Position numbers and translations under genes: made by a program
Part shown: piece after piece, positions 35,979 through 45,121 of the stretch
Position numbering within the stretch: position 1 is the first letter of the stretch
How the letters are laid out: each line of letters starts with the position of its first letter
NCBI GenBank assembly: GCA_963748095.1
Contig: CAVVIO010000099.1
Coordinates: 47,905 to 111,904, forward strand
DNA: 64,000 nucleotides
Source of the DNA: CAVVIO01 sp963748095
Lineage (GTDB): Bacteria; Bacteroidota; Bacteroidia; Bacteroidales; UBA10428
Reading direction: 5' to 3'
The notes under the pieces: model-generated
What the model was told of the DNA's origin: nothing
What the model saw: only the letters and a program-made list of their open reading frames with translations
Databases searched by the model: none

Positions 35979-37252
35979 GTGATATTAGCTGTAATGATTG
36001 AATGTCCTATCTGGCAAAATAAACACTTTTGTTTGTCACAATAGCAATTTTTCAGTTGTAAAAGTGCCTGTGTATAAAAAGCATTATCTACAGTCATTTC
36101 CAAGTCCTGCCAACGTGATATCATTGCATTCGATTCAGCGGGTATTGCATACAGAAAATCGAGCGCCCGATCTTTTAATTCTTCGCTTCCCCTGGCTTTG
36201 CCATAAACAAATAAAAAGGGAATAACAGTGTTGATCAGAATGGTTTGTACAGCAGACTTTCCCAGATTTTTCTTTTTTTCTTTCGATGCCTTCCCAAATG
36301 TATAATGTGTATCCCAGTATTTAGAGGTGCGGTAACTGAACATTACCATAAGTTCTTCAGGGGTTTTGCATTCCAGTATCCTGGAAAACAAGTGAGAGGA
36401 ATTAAATACGAGAGAAGAAAACTGTGCTATCCGTAAAGTAGGGAAATTAGATGGCCGGAGGCGCAGAAATTTCCAAAGGTGTTTTTCCAATGGTTTTAAC
36501 AGGTATTTCTTTCGAAGGAAATCATATTCCTTTTTCAATGTGTTAAAGTATGTATCATCCAGTTCTGCTTCGTTCAGAAAACCAGCCTGGCCGAATAACA
36601 TTGCTTCTAACTGAATGATATTATTTTTATGCCGGGCCAGGTACTTCAATGGTAAGGAGCGGGCCAGCATTTCAAAGGGATCGGTATTTACTTTCAACCC
36701 GAAATTACGGGCCAGGTGAATGTAAAATGTTTCTTCCCAGCTGTTGCCGGTTTGTTTTAAAATCTCGAAGATACGAACGGCTTTATCTTCAAGTCTTTCT
36801 ACCAGCAAGGTATTCAACCAGTAATTCAGCCTGAATTTTTCAACCTTATTAATATCATTCTCACAAGGTATCCATTTACTGCTTTCCAGCAATCGCGAAT
36901 AATTTTCATAATACTTCGGGTCAAATTCCATTGTAAGCGTGGGAATGTGTTCCCCGTTGGTACGCTTCACCGGCTGATCATGCAGGGATACTACCTGGAG
37001 GATAACATTATCATATGCTTTATCAGTAGTATGATGATGCCTGTCCCAATCAGAAGATCGCGTATGAATTTCCACATTTCCGGCCCAAAGAGTTTTTCCA
37101 ATGCGGACCCTTGCATTGATAAAATCGGGACCTGCATTTGTGTTGTATTCGCCGGGTTGTATAATCTCAAGCGGTTCGTCCCGGTCGGTACAAAGGTGTT
37201 CCCTGTTATAAAGTGAATATTTCCAGATATAATGCAGAAATTCTTCTTTCAT
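35975..37252 (-). CDS. DUF2851 family protein
   Basis: A 425-residue protein matching the Bacteroidota-specific DUF2851: MKEEFLHYIWKY at the start, PGEYNTNAGPDFINARV, and GNVEIHTRSSDWDRHHH near residue 60, where a histidine cluster suggests metal or nucleic-acid chemistry. A Cys-rich C-terminus (NCYCDKQKCLFCQIG) may bind a metal. The function is unknown. It is translationally coupled to the downstream potassium channel gene. Confidence 0.9.
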   Translation of the reverse strand: MKEEFLHYIWKYSLYNREHLCTDRDEPLEIIQPGEYNTNAGPDFINARVRIGKTLWAGNVEIHTRSSDWDRHHHTTDKAYDNVILQVVSLHDQPVKRTNGEHIPTLTMEFDPKYYENYSRLLESSKWIPCENDINKVEKFRLNYWLNTLLVERLEDKAVRIFEILKQTGNSWEETFYIHLARNFGLKVNTDPFEMLARSLPLKYLARHKNNIIQLEAMLFGQAGFLNEAELDDTYFNTLKKEYDFLRKKYLLKPLEKHLWKFLRLRPSNFPTLRIAQFSSLVFNSSHLFSRILECKTPEELMVMFSYRTSKYWDTHYTFGKASKEKKKNLGKSAVQTILINTVIPFLFVYGKARGSEELKDRALDFLYAIPAESNAMISRWQDLEMTVDNAFYTQALLQLKNCYCDKQKCLFCQIGHSIITANIT

Positions 37253-37346
37253 ATTATTTTTTCCATGAACGAATTGTGTTTAAAGATATTAAATAAATAA
37301 GAAAAATGAAAAAGGAAATTTTCACATGTAGAAGATTTCTGAAATT

Positions 37347-37841
37347 TTACAATGATTCAAAATAATTTTTCTGTAATCCGATCACATAATTTTTAAAATC
37401 AGGAAATGCTTTCCAAAGTTCCTCCTCGCAAGAAGCCAGCTCGTCACATTCAATACAGCATTCAAGTTCCCTCGAGATAACACATTTCCGTACAGAGCAT
37501 TTTTCGATCACAATCCCGGTCTTGTCGGATTGGGCTTTACAACCATAACAGATAACCTTTTCGGGATTAAATGCCATGCCATATTTTTCTTCCAGCTTCC
37601 AATCGATAAATGCCTGCTTTTTTAAAGCTGTATCATTTTCTACTGTGGCTTTCAGCATCTTGCAATCATCTTTGCAGACATATCCACAGTAATTTAACTT
37701 CCTGGGATCGGGTATTTCATCATCTCCTGATACGGGAGCGGACCAGGAGATTAAAGCAGGACAAGCCAGAAAACTGCAGGTTGTAATCCCGGTTTTCAGG
37801 CTTGTCACTATAAAATTGCGGCGGTTTAACGTGGTTTTCAT
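37347..37841 (-). CDS. Cysteine-rich DUF3795-like protein with Tat-type signal
   Basis: A 164-residue protein. The N-terminus (NRRNFIVTSLKTGITTCSFL) looks like a twin-arginine signal peptide. The mature part is rich in paired cysteines (YCGYVCKDDCKML, CYGCKA, CSVRKCVI, CCIECDELASC), the pattern of DUF3795, thought to bind zinc or an iron-sulfur cluster. Tat export would fit a protein that folds with its metal before crossing the membrane. It lies before the YeeE/YedE-like transporter gene on the same strand. Confidence 0.75.
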   Translation of the reverse strand: MKTTLNRRNFIVTSLKTGITTCSFLACPALISWSAPVSGDDEIPDPRKLNYCGYVCKDDCKMLKATVENDTALKKQAFIDWKLEEKYGMAFNPEKVICYGCKAQSDKTGIVIEKCSVRKCVISRELECCIECDELASCEEELWKAFPDFKNYVIGLQKNYFESL

Positions 37842-37965
37842 ATCCGGATAATTGATATTGGTGTTTGTTGAATTTGATTTATACCTGGTTTGTATTCAGG
37901 TAATTATCAAATAAATATAAGATTTTATCCGGAAATATCAAATCTTACCCGCCTAAATATCCAAA

Positions 37966-38973
37966 TTATTTTTTATAAAAAATTTTTCCGGTTACAATAA
38001 GTCCGGCAAACACAAATACGGCAAATACAAGACTACTGACAGCCAGTTGCATTCCACCCGAGAGAATGTGTCCGCTTGTGCATCCGCCTGCCATCCGTGC
38101 GCCGAAAATGAGGATAAATCCACCGATAAAAGCCCAGATAATTCTTTTGCCTGCAGAGGCCCCTTTGAATTTCTCCCAGCTTGTATGAATAAGTTGGATC
38201 TTAAAGTCTTTTCTGATTACCGAGATAATGATTCCGGCGAGGAAAGCCCCGATTAAAAAGATCAATTCCCAGCTTCCGGGCTTTTGTATTTTTTCGAAAT
38301 AAGAATTATTTGTCAGGCCGGCCATGGTATCGGCAAGAAAAGGATAACTGGTAGAAGCCCCGATTGGCCGGTTAGTTGTGGCAGTGAGAAAAACAATGCC
38401 ATTTAATATTGCCAGTAAAACTCCGGCATATATCCATTTGTTATCGGTGGTTTTTTCTTTTTTATGCAACAGGAAAGCTAAAGCAATAAAGGCAATGCCA
38501 ATAAGCAGTACCAATAAATAAAACACAAAATGAGAATTTCCTGTAAGACTGTATAACGAGATGTTTCCGAAATTGGGGCCCAATATACCGTTTATCCCGG
38601 GTAAAACCAATGTATAGAACAAGCCGCCCAATAAGCCCCCGATAATGCCTACCAAGGCATCCAGCGATCCTTCTCCCAGGGAAACTGCCATGGTACCGGG
38701 ACAATATCCCAGAATTGCCATTCCTGTGCCAAAGATCAGGCCACCTATAACCGTTCCTCCAAGTATAAAAGGTTTAACATGATAAGTTGCCAGACCTAGT
38801 CCGATTTCTAAATTGATGATAATTATCCCTGCCCCGATGGCTATAGCGATAGCCTTGGCTACTGTTAGGTTATCAAGCCTGGCCATGCCGCTGATAACAT
38901 TATACTTGTTTAGCCTGGCTATTTGCAGGATAGCCCCGAATAAAAATCCAAAGAGTAAAATTGTTGCTGTCAT
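37966..38973 (-). CDS. YeeE/YedE-family sulfur-compound transporter
   Basis: A 335-residue inner-membrane protein with about nine hydrophobic helices. The two family repeats are visible: GLIFGTGMAILGYCPGTM (near residue 80) and GARMAGGCTSGHILSGGM (near residue 295). Their cysteines form the relay that passes thiosulfate or other reduced sulfur through the membrane in characterised YeeE (TsuA) proteins. No TusA-like partner is next to it. Confidence 0.88.
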   Translation of the reverse strand: MTATILLFGFLFGAILQIARLNKYNVISGMARLDNLTVAKAIAIAIGAGIIIINLEIGLGLATYHVKPFILGGTVIGGLIFGTGMAILGYCPGTMAVSLGEGSLDALVGIIGGLLGGLFYTLVLPGINGILGPNFGNISLYSLTGNSHFVFYLLVLLIGIAFIALAFLLHKKEKTTDNKWIYAGVLLAILNGIVFLTATTNRPIGASTSYPFLADTMAGLTNNSYFEKIQKPGSWELIFLIGAFLAGIIISVIRKDFKIQLIHTSWEKFKGASAGKRIIWAFIGGFILIFGARMAGGCTSGHILSGGMQLAVSSLVFAVFVFAGLIVTGKIFYKK

Positions 38974-39062
38974 ATTTTATTTTTTTAATTGAAGAAAACT
39001 ATGGTGAATTATTAATATTCAGAAAAATAGGTTGGCAGGATAAGCAGATTATTTAATGTCAT

Positions 39063-39683
39063 TTATGATTTTTTTCCGACCATCAAAAACAAGGGATATT
39101 TTTTGGGATTCCCATTATCAGTACTTTTTGTGATTTCATAACAGATGTTATAGGATTCTATTTCGAATCCATTGTTTTTGAGAACTGACTCCAGTTCATT
39201 TCTGTCAAATCCTTTATGTCCGTCAAAGTCCTGCATATTTGCATGGAAAGAACCGTCTTCGGTTACCAAATCACCTATGCACAGATATCCTCCTTTTTTC
39301 AGCATCGTATTGAAAGCATGAACCAGCTTACCTGTCTCTTTGATATGATGCATTGTCATCAATGTATAAATCGCATCAAAATCCCGATAGTCATACTTAT
39401 CATCCAATAAATTTATGTTTACAGGTGTCATATTGGTGATATTTTCTTTCCGGATCTTTTCTTCCAATATGGTGAGCATACCTTCCGAATTATCTGCCAA
39501 TACAAGTTCCTTGAAATGATCTTTCAAATAATAACTTAATAATCCGGTTCCGCATCCGTACTCGAAACCCTTCATATTCTTATCCGGATTAACTACACTT
39601 GATATTTCTTTGGCGAATACCTGTGCCCTTTCAATTTTCCCGGGATCATTATCCCAGTTTTTTGCCTGATCATCAAAATACAT
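39063..39683 (-). CDS. Class I SAM-dependent methyltransferase
   Basis: A 206-residue methyltransferase. Motif I is GFEYGCGTGLLSYYL (near residue 40), followed by LADNSEGML and the post-motif LMTMHHIKETG. The substrate is unknown. The N-terminus (FDDQAKNWDNDPGKIERA) resembles UbiE/small-molecule methyltransferases. It lies 90 bases upstream of the YeeE-like gene on the same strand. Confidence 0.88.
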   Translation of the reverse strand: MYFDDQAKNWDNDPGKIERAQVFAKEISSVVNPDKNMKGFEYGCGTGLLSYYLKDHFKELVLADNSEGMLTILEEKIRKENITNMTPVNINLLDDKYDYRDFDAIYTLMTMHHIKETGKLVHAFNTMLKKGGYLCIGDLVTEDGSFHANMQDFDGHKGFDRNELESVLKNNGFEIESYNICYEITKSTDNGNPKKYPLFLMVGKKS

Positions 39684-39926
39684 ATCTTTTTATATTTCTA
39701 TTGTTTGTAAAATAATTGAGAAAAACAGGAAGGATATAGACTTTTTAAAATCATACCGGTTTTCAATACCTTAAACCGTGGAAGATAATAATTGTTTCAT
39801 AACAATTAGTTAGCCAGTATTACCAAATGGAATACCAAATTAATAGTACAATTATAAATTGTTATAATAAAACTAAATTCTGCCCTGGAAATGTTAAGAG
39901 GAAGGTATTAAAAAAAGATGCGAAAA

Positions 39927-40757
39927 TTAAATGACTCCGTTAGCTTGTAAAAGTTTTTCCATTTCCTGTTGCATTTCTTTTGCTTTTACAGCTGCAACAT
40001 CAGCAAAGTTGTCAGTAGAATCTGCATAAATAATAGCCCTGGATGAATTAACCAGCAGGTGGCAATTTTTTGTCATTCCGTATTTTGCAACATCGGCAAG
40101 ACTTCCTCCCTGAGCTCCTATACCGGGTACCAGCAAAAAATGATCAGGCACGATTTCACGGATTGAAACCAACAAAGATGCTTTTGTTGCCCCGACAACA
40201 AACATCATATTACCTGTATTTCCCCATTCTTTCGAGGTTTGCAGTACATGTTCAAATACTTTTGTGTTTTGTTTATCGGCAATAAATTGAAAATCATCGG
40301 CGCCCGGGTTCGAAGTCAGGGCCAGTACTACAGCCCATTTTTCAGGGTATTCGAGGAATGGTGTTACCGAATCTTTTCCCATATAGGGGGCAACAGTAAC
40401 TGCATCGAATTCCATATTTTCAAAAAATGTACGGGCATACATAGATGATGTATTACCAATATCACCTCGTTTGGCATCGGCAATAAGAAAAATATCCGGA
40501 TATTTTTTTTTGACATAATCTACAGTAAGCTCAAGACATTTCCAGCCTTCGGCCCCCAGGCTTTCATAAAAAGCGATGTTTGGTTTGTATGCTACTACAT
40601 AGGGAGCTGTAGCATCAATTATACGCTTATTAAATGCAAATATGGGAGTCTCTTTTTTCAGGAAGTCACAGGGTATCTTCCTGATATCGGTGTCAAGGCC
40701 AATGCAAAGAAAACTTTTTTTTAGCCGGATCTGTTTTATAATTTCAGCTTCGGTCAT
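39927..40757 (-). CDS. pyrF: Orotidine 5'-phosphate decarboxylase (type 2)
   Basis: A 276-residue enzyme for the last step of UMP synthesis. The catalytic lysine motif is LIADAKRGDIGNTS near residue 95; CIGLDTD and LLVPGIGAQGG complete the pattern. The size fits the longer type 2 family. It lies 10 bases after prfA in a purM-prfA-pyrF run, a gene order frequent in Bacteroidota. Confidence 0.96.
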   Translation of the reverse strand: MTEAEIIKQIRLKKSFLCIGLDTDIRKIPCDFLKKETPIFAFNKRIIDATAPYVVAYKPNIAFYESLGAEGWKCLELTVDYVKKKYPDIFLIADAKRGDIGNTSSMYARTFFENMEFDAVTVAPYMGKDSVTPFLEYPEKWAVVLALTSNPGADDFQFIADKQNTKVFEHVLQTSKEWGNTGNMMFVVGATKASLLVSIREIVPDHFLLVPGIGAQGGSLADVAKYGMTKNCHLLVNSSRAIIYADSTDNFADVAAVKAKEMQQEMEKLLQANGVI

Positions 40758-40767
40758 AGTATTGGTT

Positions 40768-41856
40768 TTAGTTTAATCCACTCACTTTCAAACGTTCTGC
40801 GTTTTCTGCCATTTGTAGTTTGTCAATAATTTCCTGGATATTTCCATCAAGTATATTTGCCAGGTTATAAAGTGTAAGATTGATTCTGTGGTCGGTTACC
40901 CTTCCCTGGGGATAATTGTATGTTCGTATTTTGGCAGAACGGTCGCCTGTAGAAACCATGGTTTTTCTTTTGGATGCAATGCTATCGAGATATTTCTGGT
41001 ATTCCAGGTTGTAAATTCGGGTTCTAAGTTCAACCATAGCTTTATCAAAATTCTTCAATTGAGATTTTTCATCCTGGCAGGTTACTACTATTCCTGTGGG
41101 AACGTGGGTAAGACGAATAGCGGAATAAGTAGTGTTGACCGATTGTCCGCCAGGGCCTGAAGAACAATAGGTATCTTTACGGATATCTTCAGGTTTCAAT
41201 TCGATATCGAATTCACTGGCTTCAGGTAATACAACTACCGAAGCAGCTGATGTGTGAACCCTTCCCTGTGTTTCTGTCTGCGGAACCCGCTGAACCCTGT
41301 GAACACCCGATTCGTACTTTAAGATACCGTATACACCATTTCCTTTTACACTGAGGACAATTTCTTTGAATCCGCCCACAGTTCCTTCGCTGAAATGAGA
41401 GATTTCCATTTTCCAGCCTTTTACTTCGGCATACTTGGAATACAAACGGTAAAGGTCACCAGCAAATATACTTGCTTCATCGCCGCCGCTACCGGCACGA
41501 ATTTCGAGGACGGCATTTTTATCATCTTCCGGGTCTACAGGTAACAGGAGTAACTTAATGCGTTCTTCCATGCCTGCTATCTTGTTTGTGAGTTCATCCA
41601 GCTCAGCCTTGGCCATTTCCCGCATTTCCTCATCCTTTTCAGAAGCAAGCAATTCTTTGGTCGAATTGATGTTGCCGATTATATTACTGTATTCGTTATA
41701 AGCTTCCACAACCGGTTCCAGTTCTTTGTACTCCTTGTTCAGTTTTATATACTGTTTCATATTAGAGACAATATCGGGTTGTGCAATTAACTGTCCAACT
41801 TCTTCAAATCTTGACTTTACACCTTCAAGCTTATCCAGAATCAAGTTCTTAGCCAT
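40768..41856 (-). CDS. prfA: Peptide chain release factor 1
   Basis: A 362-residue class I release factor for UAA and UAG. The GGQ loop (SGPGGQSVNTTYS), the codon-reading region (VHRVQRVPQTE upstream, with RVHTSAASV) and the N-terminal coiled domain are all present. It sits between purM (33-base gap) and pyrF (10-base gap). Confidence 0.97.
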   Translation of the reverse strand: MAKNLILDKLEGVKSRFEEVGQLIAQPDIVSNMKQYIKLNKEYKELEPVVEAYNEYSNIIGNINSTKELLASEKDEEMREMAKAELDELTNKIAGMEERIKLLLLPVDPEDDKNAVLEIRAGSGGDEASIFAGDLYRLYSKYAEVKGWKMEISHFSEGTVGGFKEIVLSVKGNGVYGILKYESGVHRVQRVPQTETQGRVHTSAASVVVLPEASEFDIELKPEDIRKDTYCSSGPGGQSVNTTYSAIRLTHVPTGIVVTCQDEKSQLKNFDKAMVELRTRIYNLEYQKYLDSIASKRKTMVSTGDRSAKIRTYNYPQGRVTDHRINLTLYNLANILDGNIQEIIDKLQMAENAERLKVSGLN

Positions 41857-41889
41857 ATTCTGATCCCTTTAATTTTCTGAAATAAATAA

Positions 41890-43056
41890 TTAATATTCAA
41901 ATGTGCCAAATTCGCTTTTAATGGTAAGCTTCCGACGGTCCGATTCTTTCACATGTCCTATAATTTTTGCTTCCACATTAAAACTCTTTGATATGGCAAT
42001 TAAATCTTCTGCAATATCGGCCGGAACATAAAGTTCGAGACGATGCCCCATATTGAAAACTTCATACATTTCTTTCCAGTTGGTACCGGATTGTTTCTGG
42101 ATGATACGGAACAGGGGCGGAACATCCAGCATATTATCCTTAACAATGTGCAGCTTGTCGATAAACTTCAGAACTTTTGTCTGGCCACCACCGGAGCAAT
42201 GTATCATTCCATGTATTTGCGGGTGATATTTATCGAGTATTTTTTTCACAATAGGTGCATATGTACGGGTAGGGGATAGCAACAATTTACCTGCATCTAC
42301 ACCAAGGTCCTCAATTTTTTTTGTCAGGGTGTAAGATCCGGTATACACCAGTGAAGCAGGAATGAGATCATCGTAACTTTCGGGGTATTTTTCGGCCAGG
42401 TAGTTGATAAACATATCGTGGCGGGCCGATGTAAGTCCATTACTTCCTATCCCGCCATTGTATTCATTTTCATACGTAGCTTTTCCTGCTGATGAAAAGC
42501 CTACAATCACATCGTCGGGTTGAATGTTATTTTCGATGACTTCACTGCGTTTCATGCGGCAGGTAACAGTGGAATCCACAATGATTGTACGTACAAGATC
42601 TCCCACATCGGCCGTTTCACCACCTGTAAGATACATGTTAATACCCCATTTCTTCATCTCCTGTATGAGTTCATCATATCCTTTCAGAATGTGCATGATC
42701 ACCTCGCCCGGGATTTTAATTCTATTTCGTCCGATAGTTGAGGATAGTAAAATATTGTCCACAGCACCTACACAAATAAGGTCATCAAGGTTCATGATTA
42801 CCGAGTCATGGGCAATGCCTTTCCATACGGAAAAATCGCCCGTTTCCTTCCAGTAAATATATGCCAGCGACGATTTGGTCCCGGCGCCGTCGGCATGCAT
42901 AATATTGCAGTAATCCTTGTCACCAGTTAAAACATCGGGCATAATCCTGCAAAAGGCATTCGGAAATAATCCTCTGTCAAGATCTTTAATTGCGTTATGC
43001 ACATCTTCTTTGGTGGCAGAAACCCCGCGCAGATCATATCTGGAACCCTTATTCAT
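41890..43056 (-). CDS. purM: Phosphoribosylformylglycinamidine cyclo-ligase (AIR synthetase)
   Basis: A 388-residue purine-synthesis enzyme that closes the imidazole ring of AIR. It contains ADGAGTKSSLAYIYW, VIMNLDDLICVGA, LTGGETADVGD and IHCSGGGQTKVL. It is longer than the E. coli enzyme and matches the Bacteroidota form. First gene of the purM-prfA-pyrF operon. Confidence 0.94.
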   Translation of the reverse strand: MNKGSRYDLRGVSATKEDVHNAIKDLDRGLFPNAFCRIMPDVLTGDKDYCNIMHADGAGTKSSLAYIYWKETGDFSVWKGIAHDSVIMNLDDLICVGAVDNILLSSTIGRNRIKIPGEVIMHILKGYDELIQEMKKWGINMYLTGGETADVGDLVRTIIVDSTVTCRMKRSEVIENNIQPDDVIVGFSSAGKATYENEYNGGIGSNGLTSARHDMFINYLAEKYPESYDDLIPASLVYTGSYTLTKKIEDLGVDAGKLLLSPTRTYAPIVKKILDKYHPQIHGMIHCSGGGQTKVLKFIDKLHIVKDNMLDVPPLFRIIQKQSGTNWKEMYEVFNMGHRLELYVPADIAEDLIAISKSFNVEAKIIGHVKESDRRKLTIKSEFGTFEY

Positions 43057-43356
43057 CTATTTTGAAATATAAATTAAGTAAATCCTGATTTTGAGAGTGC
43101 AAAGTTAATAAAAGTAACAGATTTTCATCGACATGATAACGAATTTTACTATTGTCGGGTTATCGGTTTGTTTTGCCGGAAATACAGTTGTTTTGATTTT
43201 TCAAAAAAGAAAGTGCTTGCAGTATTTTTACAACTATTAAAGGCAGGGGGATAAAAAGGATTTGACTTTGAATAGATATCATAATTGAATCTGACAAAAT
43301 ACGAAAACAGTATTATTCAAAGTCAAATCTTTTATATCATTAAGAAAGCTGAAAAA
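43057..43356. other. 300-base gap between folE and purM
   Basis: No ORF. It contains the 16-bp inverted repeat listed separately at its folE-proximal end and must hold the purM promoter; no TAnnTTTG box with a good -33 was found. Confidence 0.4.
43259..43329 (-). terminator. Long inverted repeat behind folE
   Basis: GATTTGACTTTGAATA (43259-43274) and TATTCAAAGTCAAATC (43314-43329) are perfect 16-base complements separated by 39 bases. On the minus strand the stem is followed by CTTTTTAT. It lies 28 bases after the folE stop, so termination is the simplest role, but the long loop is unusual. Confidence 0.55.
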
Positions 43357-44058
43357 CTATTTTCGAAAGTTTAAGTAAGTGAAGAATTCATTTTTAAATT
43401 TTTGGTCCAGGAATTTTCCATGATAACTTGAAGTGATGGTATTACTATGCTGATCCTGTATGCCACGCATAGAAACACACATATGATCTGCTTCGATTAC
43501 AACTGCTACATCTTCGGTTTTCAGAACTTTTTTTAATTCTTCGGCAATTTGTACATTCAATCGTTCCTGTATCTGTGGGCGACGAGAGTAATAATCAACA
43601 ATACGGTTTATTTTCGAAAGCCCGATCACTTGCCCGTTCGATATATATGCTACATGTGCTTTGCCGACAATCGGGACGAAATGATGTTCGCAATACGATT
43701 GTACTTTGATGTCTTTTTCAACCAGCATTTCATTGTACCTGAATTTATTTTCGAACATTTGTATATCAGGCTTATTTGCCGGGTTCAGACCATTGAAAAT
43801 TTCTTTCACGTACATTTTAGCTACACGCTTAGGTGTTCCCATCAGGCTGTCATCAGTAAGGTCGAGGCCAAGGATTTTCATTATTTCCCCGAAATGCCTT
43901 GAGATCAGTTCTATTTTCGATTCATCGTCCAATGCAAAGGCATCCAGCCGGATGGGTGTTTCCTGGCTGGTGCCGATATGATTATCACCAATTATTTTGA
44001 GATGCTCATAATTTCCGTTATCGGTTACATTTGGTAACCTGTTACCGTTGAGATTCAT
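43357..44058 (-). CDS. folE: GTP cyclohydrolase I
   Basis: A 233-residue enzyme that makes dihydroneopterin triphosphate, the entry to folate and pterin synthesis. Zinc and substrate motifs are SYCEHHFVPIVGKAHVAYI, GLSKINRIVDYYSRRPQIQERL and MCVSMRGI. It lies 16 bases after an ECF sigma factor gene on the same strand, an operon that suggests sigma-linked control, possibly under the CarH-like regulator further upstream. Confidence 0.96.
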   Translation of the reverse strand: MNLNGNRLPNVTDNGNYEHLKIIGDNHIGTSQETPIRLDAFALDDESKIELISRHFGEIMKILGLDLTDDSLMGTPKRVAKMYVKEIFNGLNPANKPDIQMFENKFRYNEMLVEKDIKVQSYCEHHFVPIVGKAHVAYISNGQVIGLSKINRIVDYYSRRPQIQERLNVQIAEELKKVLKTEDVAVVIEADHMCVSMRGIQDQHSNTITSSYHGKFLDQKFKNEFFTYLNFRK

Positions 44059-44074
44059 TTTTTATGTGAGATTA

Positions 44075-44581
44075 TTAGCGCTGATAATCTTTTAAGGATT
44101 CCATGAGTTTTTTACGGGTAAAAAATATCCGGCTTTTAACCGTACCGATCTTCAGGTCCAGTTTATCTGCTATTTCTTTATATTTATAACCCTGGGTATG
44201 CATTAAAAATGGCACCCTGAACTCATCTTCCAGCAAATTAATCTTTTTTTCGATTTCTTTGGTCGATATGTTGGAATCAGGATTGTTGTATCCGGATTCC
44301 TGTTTCAGGTTGAGGAAATACAAATCATCCGTATGATCGAAAGTTGTGTTCGATTTTACAGCACGCCTGTAATTATTGATAAACGTGTTTTTCATTATTG
44401 TGAAAGTCCAGGCTTTAAGATTTGTATTATCTTCAAACTTATCCCTGTAAGAAATAGCTTTCAGGAATGTTTCCTGTAAGAGGTCCTTAGCGTCTTCCAT
44501 ATTTGATGTCAAACTTAATGCAAATCTTTCCAGGTTACCGGAAAGGTTGGTAAGCTGATAATTAAATTCCATTGCTGTCAT
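44075..44581 (-). CDS. ECF-type RNA polymerase sigma factor
   Basis: A 168-residue sigma-70 family factor with region 2 (NMEDAKDLLQETFLKA, LKAWTFTIMKNTFINNYRR) and region 4 (PFLMHTQGYKYKEIADKLDLKIGTVKSRI). It has no attached anti-sigma gene. It is first in an operon with folE and lies downstream of a CarH-like MerR gene, the same association seen between LitR/CarH regulators and light-induced ECF sigma factors in other bacteria. A second ATG at 44572 (MEFNYQL) is an equally good start. Confidence 0.93.
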   Translation of the reverse strand: MTAMEFNYQLTNLSGNLERFALSLTSNMEDAKDLLQETFLKAISYRDKFEDNTNLKAWTFTIMKNTFINNYRRAVKSNTTFDHTDDLYFLNLKQESGYNNPDSNISTKEIEKKINLLEDEFRVPFLMHTQGYKYKEIADKLDLKIGTVKSRIFFTRKKLMESLKDYQR

Positions 44582-45121
44582 AACATTTCGTTTTAAGGTT
44601 ATTAATCAAAATAACGTTTAACAAAAATAAGGTTAAATTAAACACAAAGCAAGCCTGAAACTGTTAAAAAATCATAAATAAACGAGTTTTCTAAATAATA
44701 AAAAATTATTAAAATACAGATAATAAACCAGTTAAATAACTTAAAATTAAATATATTCTAAATAATTATCTAAAAAAGGTGTTAAAATATGTTAATTCAG
44801 TTATGTTTAACATAATGTTAACTAAGAATGAACAAAATGCATATCAATATAAAAAGATCATAAAATCCTAATTAGCTGTATAATATAATACACGGCACTT
44901 CCGGAATAATTGTTTCAACTCAAGTAATCACCAGGCTATTTTTACAATTTCTCCTGAATTGGGAGTGAATACAATTTTTAATATCAGGGGGAAATAACCA
45001 ATGAATCTCTGATTTTGGTTTATTTTACATGAAATTGTGAATGACAGTTTAATTATGCCATTCTTAATATCAGATATTGAATAGAAATAAATAGCGGATA
45101 GTTTATTACAGGTCAGAAAAT
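44582..45121. other. 540-base AT-rich regulatory gap with repeated TGTTAA half-sites
   Basis: No ORF of note. Half-sites TGTTAA or their complement TTAACA occur at 44618-44623, 44662-44667, 44780-44785, 44790-44795, 44807-44812 and 44816-44821. The last two make a 15-base palindrome (44807-44821). The sigma promoter lies at its left end. The right half shows nothing recognisable. Confidence 0.55.
44622..44652 (-). promoter_or_regulatory. Promoter of the sigma-folE operon
   Basis: On the minus strand TTG (44652-44650), a 20-base spacer and TATTTTTG (44629-44622) fit the Bacteroidota consensus, about 40 bases before the sigma ATG. A TTAACA half-site (44618-44623) overlaps the -7 box, a position where a repressor would block transcription. 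Confidence 0.6.
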
